Assembly: GCA_964618405.1 (NCBI GenBank)
Contig: CAZUAY010000047.1
Location: 1-17,798, forward strand
DNA: 17,798 nt
Source of the DNA: JBBQIY01 sp964618405
GTDB lineage: Bacteria > Verrucomicrobiota > Kiritimatiellia > RFP12 > UBA3636
Direction of reading: 5' to 3'
Shown: piece by piece, positions 6,892-14,800 of the stretch
Position numbering within the stretch: position 1 is the stretch's first letter
Layout: the number at the start of each line of letters is the position of its first letter
Program-made: the position numbers and the translations under genes
The notes under the pieces: model-generated
Told to the model about the DNA's origin: nothing
What the model saw: the letters and a program-made list of their open reading frames with translations, nothing else
Databases searched by the model: none

Positions 6892-8341
6892 GACTCCCGC
6901 AGTTGTCGAAAACTTTTCAGAGGCAGAACTAGCAAGACGTCGCGAGACTGAGCGGCTGGGAACGGATCGGATCGTTCCGCTGGTGTTGAGGCTCTCGCTT
7001 CCAGCGATGGTTGGTCTGCTGGTCAGCAGTCTTTACGCTTTCGTTGATCGGATTTTTATCGGCAACTTTGTTGGCGAACTCGGTTTGGCGGCGATGAATG
7101 CTGCGATTCCGTTTATGACCTTCATCTTTGCGTTTTCCATTCTTATCGGTCGTGGTTGTTCCGTGATTTACTCCCTTGCACTGGGGCGTCGCGATTACGA
7201 TGAAGCAGGAAAGATTTTTACGCAAGGCATGTTCTTGCATCTTGCCGTATCGCTTGTGTTCATGACGGTTGGGCTTTCGTTTCTTCCTGAAATTCTGACA
7301 CTATTAGGCGCGCCAGAGATCGCCCTGGGTCATGCCGTGCGTTACATGTCGGTAGCGCTTTTTGGAACACCCTTTGCGATGATGCTGATGCAAAATCATC
7401 TCATTCGCGCGGAAGGAGCTTCGTCTTATGCGATGGTGACGCAGGTGGTGGGGGCACTGCTGAATGTTTTCCTTGACTGGGTTCTAATGGCCGGTTTCGA
7501 TATGGGAATGCGAGGAGCGGCCATCGCAACGGTGATCTCGCAGGCGGTTTCTGTTTCGATGGTTTTGTGGTTCTTTGTTCGGCGAAGTGTCATACAAATC
7601 CACTTGTCTAATTTTCTCCCTACGGCTTCTGTTTTCAAACGCGTTCTTTTCAATGGCGCAACGCCATTTCTGTTTCACTTTATTGCGATGATCACGTGGT
7701 CCATCCAAAACCACATGATTCAGGCGTATGCTGTTCAAAGTGGACATCAGGTCGCGGCGGGAATGGCTTCATTTGGCATCATCATGTCGCTTCATCATCT
7801 GATTATGACGCCTGTGCTCGGTCTCTCCATGGGCATGCAACCGCTGATTGGCTACAATATCGCAGCGGGGCGGTTTAGACGCGTGCGCAAAATTTTTATG
7901 GTTTCGATAGGGCTTTCGATGGTGCTCGTGATGATTCCGTATCTCATCGTTCAAATTTTTGCAGGAGGCGTGATTGCCTTGTTTGGCTCTGAAGGCGCTT
8001 CGCTAGCTCTCGGTGTCTATACGCTCCGCCGATATGTGATCCTGATGCCACTCGGCAGTACGACTGCTTTATTCGCGCATTATTTTCAGGGCACAGGGCA
8101 AGCAGGCAAAGCTTTGCTCATTTCGTTTGTTCGGCAAGTACTTTTTGCTCTCCCGCTCATGATTTTCTTGCCGAGATTCTGGGGCTACGATGGAATTGTG
8201 TTCGCCTTTCCGATCGCTGAGTTCTTTGGGATGCTCTTTGGTGGAGCCATCATGGTTATCGAGCTCGGCAAACTGAAAAAGTTGGAGTTAGGAGAGCTGG
8301 CGGCGTTGGAGGGTGCGGTTGAACTTTGTTCCATCGCATGA
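6884..8341 (+). CDS. MATE-family multidrug/Na+ (or H+) antiporter
   Basis: The 485-residue polytopic membrane protein belongs to the MATE exporters, which pump organic cations, drugs or other small molecules out of the cytoplasm using a Na+ or H+ gradient. Helix 1 carries the family signature LSLPAMVGLLVSSLYAFVDR (37-56) followed by IFIG (57-60), and the paired-repeat helix pattern continues for what looks like 12 spans. The pattern RGCSVIYSLALGRRDYDEA (LGxxxxxxA) is typical of the MepA/DinF-like branches. The start at 6884 was chosen over the longer frame from 6785, which lies wholly inside nrdR. GGAG at 6870-6873 precedes it, and it overlaps the nrdR stop by 8 bases (ATGCCTGA), implying co-transcription and possible translational coupling. 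About 25 soluble, charged residues precede helix 1. The transported compound cannot be inferred from context. Confidence 0.93.
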   Translation: MPETPAVVENFSEAELARRRETERLGTDRIVPLVLRLSLPAMVGLLVSSLYAFVDRIFIGNFVGELGLAAMNAAIPFMTFIFAFSILIGRGCSVIYSLALGRRDYDEAGKIFTQGMFLHLAVSLVFMTVGLSFLPEILTLLGAPEIALGHAVRYMSVALFGTPFAMMLMQNHLIRAEGASSYAMVTQVVGALLNVFLDWVLMAGFDMGMRGAAIATVISQAVSVSMVLWFFVRRSVIQIHLSNFLPTASVFKRVLFNGATPFLFHFIAMITWSIQNHMIQAYAVQSGHQVAAGMASFGIIMSLHHLIMTPVLGLSMGMQPLIGYNIAAGRFRRVRKIFMVSIGLSMVLVMIPYLIVQIFAGGVIALFGSEGASLALGVYTLRRYVILMPLGSTTALFAHYFQGTGQAGKALLISFVRQVLFALPLMIFLPRFWGYDGIVFAFPIAEFFGMLFGGAIMVIELGKLKKLELGELAALEGAVELCSIA

Positions 8342-8343
8342 GG

Positions 8344-8371
8344 AGTCATTAGTCATTGGTTATTAGTCAAG
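8344..8371 (+). repeat. Short degenerate heptamer tandem repeat
   Basis: Two perfect AGTCATT units (8344-8350, 8351-8357) are followed by GGTTATT (8358-8364) and AGTCAAG (8365-8371), all with a 7-bp period, between the MATE stop and the permease gene. It looks like a decaying microsatellite. The 7-bp unit resembles the AGTCGCT units next to the right-end palindrome. Confidence 0.6.
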
Positions 8372-8410
8372 AGTTGGACATTGAGGATTAAAATCAGTTG
8401 TGAATAACGC

Positions 8411-9304
8411 ATGAAAAATCGAACGCTTAAATTTATTTTTACATTGCCGCTGCGGGCTCGTCTAAGCCTTGTTGTGATTGGCGTTTACTTGATTGCCGCC
8501 ACATGGGGCGAGATCTCCGTGGCTCGCTACAAGATTCGCGATGAAACGCCGAACTACAATGCCGTGAACCTTGCTAGTCGCTATCGACCACCCCTCTCGC
8601 GCATTGAGATGCCGGATGGGGGAAGTCGGGTGGCGCTCATGGGTACGGATAACCTAGGACGCGATGTTTTCACGCGTCTCATCCAAGGGGCGAGGATTGC
8701 CTTTCATGTCGGAATTGTAACGTCACTCATCGCCGTTCCCTTTGGTGCACTGCTAGGACTTCTTGCCGGATTTTACGGTGGAAAGGTGGATGCCGTCTGC
8801 ACGTGGCTTGCGGCAACGATCGCGGCGATTCCCGCATTGTTGCTTATTTTGGCGGTCTCGCTTGTGGTTGGTAAAGGTCTTTTCGGAGTTTATATCGGTA
8901 TTAGCGTGACAACCTGGGTGGGCGTATATCGAACGATTCGGGCGGAGACCGTCAAGCACCGTGACCTCGGCTATGTGCAATCGGCTCGTGTTCTTGGTTA
9001 TAGCGATGCCCGGATCATGTTCCGCCACATTCTTCCCAACGTCGCGCACATTATCATTGTGGCCTTTTCATTACGTTTTCCGGCGGCGGTCGGCACGGAA
9101 GTTTTTATGGGATTTCTGGGGATTGGCGCCCAGAACGAACCCTCGTGGGGTGTGATGATCAACAATGCTCGTGTTCGCTTGTGGCAGGGTGTGTGGTGGG
9201 AGGGTGTTTTCGTGACCCTCGCGCTCTTCGCCCTCGTTCTCAGCTTTAATCAGCTTGGCGATGCTCTCCGCGACCGCCTCGATCCCATGCGCCGGAATGT
9301 GTAG
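8411..9304 (+). CDS. OppC/DppC-type ABC transporter permease, orphan
   Basis: The 297-residue inner-membrane protein is the second permease subunit type of peptide/nickel (Opp/Dpp) ABC importers. It has an N-terminal helix (about 18-33), then MGTDNLGRDVFTRLIQGAR (77-95), the classic OppC entry motif. Further helices follow, with the ATPase-contacting EAA loop at 188-210 (SARVLG, 12 residues, then P) and the C-terminal LSFNQLGDALRDRLDP (277-292), also diagnostic. It looks complete. What is odd is the absence of a DppB/OppB partner, ATPase or solute-binding protein on either side, so it must work with subunits encoded elsewhere or be a stranded paralogue. It follows the MATE gene by 69 bp containing a heptamer repeat. 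No convincing SD precedes the ATG at 8411; a GAGG at about 8383-8386 is too distant. Confidence 0.92.
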   Translation: MKNRTLKFIFTLPLRARLSLVVIGVYLIAATWGEISVARYKIRDETPNYNAVNLASRYRPPLSRIEMPDGGSRVALMGTDNLGRDVFTRLIQGARIAFHVGIVTSLIAVPFGALLGLLAGFYGGKVDAVCTWLAATIAAIPALLLILAVSLVVGKGLFGVYIGISVTTWVGVYRTIRAETVKHRDLGYVQSARVLGYSDARIMFRHILPNVAHIIIVAFSLRFPAAVGTEVFMGFLGIGAQNEPSWGVMINNARVRLWQGVWWEGVFVTLALFALVLSFNQLGDALRDRLDPMRRNV

Positions 9305-9318
9305 AGAGAAGTTGCGAG

Positions 9319-9348
9319 TTGCATCGTGCCTTGACCCTAGTCTATAAT
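9319..9348 (+). promoter_or_regulatory. Possible promoter for the gspE-SDR pair
   Basis: A perfect TATAAT (9343-9348) is preceded by TTGCAT (9319-9324) at 18 bp, just after the permease stop. A TTGACC at 9331-9336 looks better as a -35 box but is only 6 bp from the -10, so it cannot pair with it. The predicted start at about 9355 would leave a short leader before any of the three candidate start codons. Confidence 0.4.
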
Positions 9349-9374
9349 GGCCGCGTTCGCAGCGTGGCAGGGTT

Positions 9375-10988
9375 ATGCGTATGGGCGAGCCAATACTAAA
9401 GGCGGAGAGCATGAACACAATACAGCGTTTGGCAGAAGAATATGGGGTTGACTTCATTGAGGGGATTGAGGCTGAGATGCTCGATGCCGGCTTGATTGCT
9501 TCCATCCCCGTGACGTGGGCGCGCGAGCAGTTCGTTCTGCCCATACGGCGTGACGGCGTGCTGTCGTTGCTGATGTGCGGTCCTGAGGGCATGGGAGCCT
9601 TGCAACACGCCTCGCTGGTTATTGGCGAAGATCTTCAACCCATTTTCGCGGCGCGCGAAGTCCTCATGAGCGCGATCGAGCGCGCCTATTACGAAGGGAA
9701 ATCAACAGCAGCCGCCATACCGACAACCACCTCGCCATCTGGAGCCTCGGCTACGGCTGCAAAGGGTTACGCAACGCACTCCGATACCGATCTCCTCGTG
9801 GATCAAGAGTCGCAACCGGTAACGCAGTATCTGAACAACGTTCTGCTCGACGCTGTGAGAAAAGATGCGTCGGATGTGCATCTTGAACCGGAAGCGATCG
9901 GCTCCGTTCGAGTTCGCTTTCGCTTAGACGGCATCCTCTACGAGCAGCCTTCTCCGCCCCATGGCTACTCCTTGCCGCTCGTTTCTCGTGTCAAGGTCAT
10001 GGCGGGAATGGACATAGCCGAGCGTCGTTTGCCACAGGATGGCATGGCACAGGTGCGAGTCGGTGATAAGATCGTCGACATCCGCGTATCTACGGTGCCG
10101 GTTTCAGAAGGGGAGCGGGTGGTGATGCGGTTGCTCAACCGCGAACGTTCGTTGCTTCCACTTTCCGCACTGGGCATGCCGGATGCCGTACTGGTTGGTC
10201 TGACCTCAATGCTTTCCCTCCCGAACGGTATGGTGGTGGTGTCGGGACCCACGGGTTCCGGTAAGACCACGACCTTATATTCGGCACTCGGAACGCTCGA
10301 CTCGAGTCGGCGCAACATCATGACGGTTGAAGATCCTGTTGAATATCGACTTCCGTCTATCGGCCAGATTCAAGTCAAGCCGAAGATCGGTTTGACCTTT
10401 GCTAATGGTCTTCGGCATATTCTACGACAAGACCCCGACGTTGTTCTCGTTGGCGAGACGCGCGATGCCGAAACTGCAGAGATTGCCGTACGAGCCTCTC
10501 TGACGGGCCATCTCGTTTTCACGACGCTCCATACGAATGACGCGCCCTCAGCCGTCATGCGGCTTGTGGATATGGGCATTGAGCCGTATCTGCTGGCGTC
10601 GTGTCTGCGTGGCGTGCTGGCGCAGCGCCTTGTTCGGCGGCTGTGTCCGTACTGTGCCACGGATGTTGCCATCGGCGATCCACGCCTGAGTACGGCCGAA
10701 TCGGCTGTAGCGAAGGCGGCGGGCTGTACGTCGGTGAAACGTGCGGTCGGGTGTCCTCGCTGTCTCGAGGGCTACACGGGCCGACTTGGCATCTTCGAAT
10801 TCATGGCTTGCGGATCGGATATTGAAGAAGCGATTCATCGTGGAAATCTTTCGTCTGAAGAGCTACAGGTCATTGCCAGTCGGGATTCAACTTACTGTTC
10901 CATTTCTGCGGATGCGGCTGCGAAACTCCGTGCCGGTATTACCTCACCTTCTGAAGTCGTAGCGGCCATTGGCGGACTTCAACTATGA
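9375..10988 (+). CDS. gspE: GspE/PilB-type secretion or pilus assembly ATPase
   Basis: This 537-residue hexameric motor ATPase powers pseudopilus or pilus assembly from the cytoplasmic face of the inner membrane. The N-terminal domain (about 15-105) resembles the GspE/PilB N1E module (PVTWAREQFVLPIRRDG). After a Thr/Ser/Ala-rich linker (110-130) comes the N2 region with the family motif DASDVHLEPE (164-173). Then come the Walker A GPTGSGKTTT (291-300), Asp box VEDPVEY (318-324), Walker B DVVLVGE (355-361), His box around 379-389 (HLVFTTLHTND), and a tetracysteine zinc site Cys424/427/460/463. Four Cys plus all nucleotide motifs favour GspE/PilB over the retraction ATPase PilT. ATG at 9381 has AGGG eight bases upstream, and ATG at 9411 follows GGCGGAGAG, so the start may be 6 or 36 nt further in. 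No GspD, F, G or pilin gene is nearby. The next gene overlaps by 4 bases. Confidence 0.92.
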   Translation: MRMGEPILKAESMNTIQRLAEEYGVDFIEGIEAEMLDAGLIASIPVTWAREQFVLPIRRDGVLSLLMCGPEGMGALQHASLVIGEDLQPIFAAREVLMSAIERAYYEGKSTAAAIPTTTSPSGASATAAKGYATHSDTDLLVDQESQPVTQYLNNVLLDAVRKDASDVHLEPEAIGSVRVRFRLDGILYEQPSPPHGYSLPLVSRVKVMAGMDIAERRLPQDGMAQVRVGDKIVDIRVSTVPVSEGERVVMRLLNRERSLLPLSALGMPDAVLVGLTSMLSLPNGMVVVSGPTGSGKTTTLYSALGTLDSSRRNIMTVEDPVEYRLPSIGQIQVKPKIGLTFANGLRHILRQDPDVVLVGETRDAETAEIAVRASLTGHLVFTTLHTNDAPSAVMRLVDMGIEPYLLASCLRGVLAQRLVRRLCPYCATDVAIGDPRLSTAESAVAKAAGCTSVKRAVGCPRCLEGYTGRLGIFEFMACGSDIEEAIHRGNLSSEELQVIASRDSTYCSISADAAAKLRAGITSPSEVVAAIGGLQL

Positions 10989-11761
10989 AGAAACCTATCC
11001 TCAACAATGTTCTCATTACCGGTGCAACCAGTGGCATTGGTGAAGCCCTTGCGCTTGAATATGCAACGCGTGGAGCCAAGAATATCTTCATTTGCGGACG
11101 TGACGAAGCGCGACTAGCCGATGTGGCTAAAAGGTGTTCGCTGGAGAATGTTGCGGTGCATCCAAGCATTTTGGACGTGACCGATGAGGTGGCGGTTCGA
11201 AGCTGGATTCTCGCGTGTGATGCGTTGGCGCCCCTTGATCTCGTTGTTGCCAATGCGGGTATTGGGAGTGCCGATGAGACAGAGGCCGCCATTCGTCGTC
11301 TATTCGACACGAATGTTGTCGGAGTCATCAATACGGTTTTTCCGGCGCTCGACGTGTTTTCTGATGAAACGACCGTTGGCCTGCGTAAGCGAAGACAGAT
11401 TGCCATTGTGTCCTCTATTACGGGATATCATGGACTTCCTTCGTGTCCTGCGTACAGTGCGTCAAAGGCTTGCGTGAAGGCGTGGGGAGCAGGGCTTCGG
11501 GGACGTTACTCCCGCGAGGGCATCTGGGTTAATGTGATTTGCCCTGGGTTTGTTCGCTCTCGGATTACCGATCGTAATACTTGTCCGATGCCCTTCTTCA
11601 TGGAGGCCGGGAAGGCGGCGAGAATTATAGCCAGACGCCTGGAGCGCAACGTAGGGTTGATTACATTTCCCTGGCAGATGCGCTTTGCTATCTGGTTTAT
11701 TTCGATGTTACCAGACTGCATCTCGATGGCGATTTTTGAGCGTTTGCCCGAAAAAGCGTAG
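10985..11761 (+). CDS. Short-chain dehydrogenase/reductase (SDR)
   Basis: A complete 258-residue classical SDR oxidoreductase using NAD(P)(H). The Rossmann glycine motif TGATSGIG is at 12-19 and NAG at 90-92. Structural Asn110 lies in DTNVVGV. Catalytic Ser143/Ser144 lie in IVSSITG, with Tyr157 and Lys161 in YSASK. The CPGFVRSRIT segment (186-195) closes the cofactor site. An Arg at position 39 (CGRD, after the second strand) is compatible with NADP(H) preference, which is inferred. The last 35 residues (ITFPWQMRFAIWFISMLPDC and onward) are hydrophobic and may anchor the enzyme to the membrane, as in a branch of bacterial SDRs linked to lipid or envelope metabolism. The substrate is unknown. 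Its ATG overlaps the gspE TGA as ATGA, so translation is probably coupled. Confidence 0.93.
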   Translation: MKKPILNNVLITGATSGIGEALALEYATRGAKNIFICGRDEARLADVAKRCSLENVAVHPSILDVTDEVAVRSWILACDALAPLDLVVANAGIGSADETEAAIRRLFDTNVVGVINTVFPALDVFSDETTVGLRKRRQIAIVSSITGYHGLPSCPAYSASKACVKAWGAGLRGRYSREGIWVNVICPGFVRSRITDRNTCPMPFFMEAGKAARIIARRLERNVGLITFPWQMRFAIWFISMLPDCISMAIFERLPEKA

Positions 11762-11874
11762 CCCTGAAATCTAATGATAAATTACGAATTTAGAGATTTT
11801 CCCGTGAACACTGATTATCGATTAAACGCTACTGGGTACGGCAATGACTTGAGAGAATTTCAGGAGACGTGATT

Positions 11875-14800
11875 ATGGATGATACGATACAGGTGACGGT
11901 AGACTCAATTTCAAAGATTGGACTGGCATTACACCAAAATGGGGTGTCGGTGATCCGCTCGGTCGCTATAACCAATCAGGGACTGAGCCCACTTCGTGAC
12001 GTGCGCGTGAGCGCGACATCCGACCCTGAGTTCTTTACGCCGCTTTCTGTTGTCGTTTCAGAAATTATGCCGGAAGGCACGGTTGAGCTCAAAGACCTCT
12101 TGCCATGCCTCAGCCATACGTTTCTTTCATCTTCAACAGAACGGATAGCTGGGAACATTAAAATCTCGATTGCCGACCGCGCGACGGATGCGCCGATTGC
12201 TGAGATCGCACGGTCTATCGTAATTTGCCCGCACGATGACTGGTTCGGTGGTGAATTTATGCCAGAAATGCTGGCGTCCTTCGTCACACCTAATAGTGAT
12301 GATGTCATGAAATGCCTCGGCCGTGTTTCTGAATTGCTGAAGGAGCGGACAGACTCGGGGGCACTCGATGGCTATCAGCGTGGCGACAGGAATCGCGTCT
12401 TAATGATGCTCAAGTGTATTTATGATACGATTCTCGAATCGGGTGTGAATTATGCCGAGCCTCCGGCGAGCTTCGGGACCTCCGGTCAGCGCATCCGCTT
12501 TCCTCAAGAAATTTTCAAGCATGGCTTCGCAACCTGTCTTGACTTCACGCTTCTCTTTGCTGCGATGATGGAACAATGCGGTCTCCATTCGTTAATTCTG
12601 TTGAACAAGGGGCATGCCTACGTGGGTTGTCACCTGCAGAACTTCAACTTTCCTGATGCCGTTGTCGACGACCTTCAATCCATACGTAAAAGAGCCGAGC
12701 TGAATGAAATTACCGTTCTAGAGACCACGCTGGCCGCTGGAAGTCAGAGCAAGTTTTCCATCGCATTGGCTGCTGGGGCCAAACACCTTTCTGAAGACCT
12801 GGAGTTTCTGCATGCGTTGGACGTTAAGCAAGCGCGAGCGATCGGGATCCGCCCATTGTCTGGTGTGGCTGGCCTTTCGGTGATCGAACGTCAAGTCCGA
12901 CCCTCTCATGTCGATACGGACGAAGCGCTTCCCGCACTCGAAACAAACACGGTGTCGGGCTCGCAAACTCCCATGATCGCCGTTCCACCTCGTGTGATCC
13001 GCTGGCGTTCCAAGCTACTCGATCTTTCACGCAGAAACCGACTTTTAAACTTTAAGGATTCCAAGCAGGCGATTCCGATGACGCTGCTGAAGTTTGATAC
13101 ACTCGAAGACCAACTCGCCGCTGGTGAATCTTTCGCCATTCTTCCTAAGCCAATGGCATTCGGCGATAACGCTTTGGATTCTCGGAATCTTCCACAGGTT
13201 GAGCTGGATCGCGGCGAAAATCTCATGGCCCTGGCGATAGCGGAGGCGTTCACGAAAAAGCGCCTGCGGTCGCTCTTAGATGAGAAGGAGTTAGAGAAGC
13301 GACTGACGGGGCTGTACCGCCAGTCTCGAACGGATATCGAAGAGGGCGGTGTCAATACGCTCTTTTTGGCGATGGGCTTTCTCAAGTGGGTGGATGGATC
13401 CGGTGTAACAGCCAACGAATACAAGGCGCCTCTCATTCTCCTTCCCATTCAGCTTGAACGCCAGTCCGCTCGGTCGGGCTACACGCTGAAGCGCTCCGAC
13501 GAGGATGCTGTTGTGAACGTGACGCTTCTGGAAATGTTGCGTCGCGATTTTGGCCGCGCAATTGAAGATCTCAATCCACCGCCCTCCGACGAAAGCGGAC
13601 TCGATGTTTCCGCAATCCTGCGCATTTTCCGGCACGCAATTCTTGACATCAAAGGATGGGAAGTCGTAGAAGAGCTTTGGATTGGGCGATTGCTCTTTAG
13701 CAAGTTCATCATGTGGGATGACCTCAATCGCCGACTTGATGACCTCAGCGCCAGCCCCATCGTCTCGCATCTCATCAAGGGTGATGCCGCTTTCGATGAT
13801 GGAGTTACGGCTGTTCGTCCCAGTGAAGTGGATACGTGCATAAAGCCAGAGGAACTGTTTTGCCCTCTCAGTGCAGATGCGTCACAACTTTCCGCTGTCA
13901 TCTCTGCGGCGCGTGGCAAGAACTTTGTTTTGCATGGTCCTCCCGGTACCGGCAAGTCACAGACGATTACGAACTTGATTGCTTATTGTCTTGCCGAAGG
14001 GAAGACCGTTCTTTTCGTAGCCGAGAAACGTGCGGCACTCGAGGTCGTCCAACGTCGCCTCAAGAACATTGGTCTCGCACCATTTTGCCTTGAACTGCAT
14101 TCAAACAAATCCGGTAAGGCCGATGTCCTGGCTCAATTCGCGACATCACTTTCGTTCGGAAGTTATGCCGAACCCAACCACTGGCCGCTTGCGGTCCAAA
14201 AACTCGAATCGACGCGGGATTTGCTCACCGGCTACGTCACTGCCTTGCATCAGCAGTATCCCTGTGGGTTGACACCGTTCCGCGCGCTTTCAGACCTCTT
14301 CGCTCACGCGCAAGACGAAGCGCTCATTGCGTGCGTTGCACCTCTGAATGACGTCACGCTGGAAGAATTCGAGTTGGAGAAGATGCTCGAAGCGGCTCGT
14401 GAACTCGCCGCTCAAGCCTCCGGCATCGCACCGCAACTCTTTGATGCATTCGCTTGTCTCCGGCAAACCGAATGGTCGCCCGCCTGGGAGCGCATTGCGC
14501 TTCAGGCTGCAACGGAGATGCAAGGGGCTTGCGCCTTCATGCAGAAGCAACTTCTTTTTCTCACGAGTATCGGTGAATTTGAAAATGCAGCTTCTTGGGA
14601 TGACGCCGCCCTCGCTGCGTCATCGCGTCTTGCCGCGCTACTTGCCGATATACCGGTTTTTCCATCATCGTTTTTTGGTGCGGACTGGGTGGCATTTTCT
14701 TCTGCGCTTGCCCACCTCGTTTTGGCAGGTGAGAAAGCAAATGCGGTGGCGACAAGACTTTCCGGTTTTGATCTTGATGCCGTGGCAGGGTTCGACGTTG

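Noticed and set aside
9331..9348. TTGACC with TATAAT as a consensus promoter
   Set aside because: The two boxes are only 6 bp apart, far below the 16-18 bp needed.
12906..13448. Long antisense frames within the helicase gene (also 13291-13770, 13479-13955, 15019-15588)
   Set aside because: They lie wholly inside a motif-verified gene, have no SD or recognisable domain, and have biased Ser/Arg composition typical of shadow frames.
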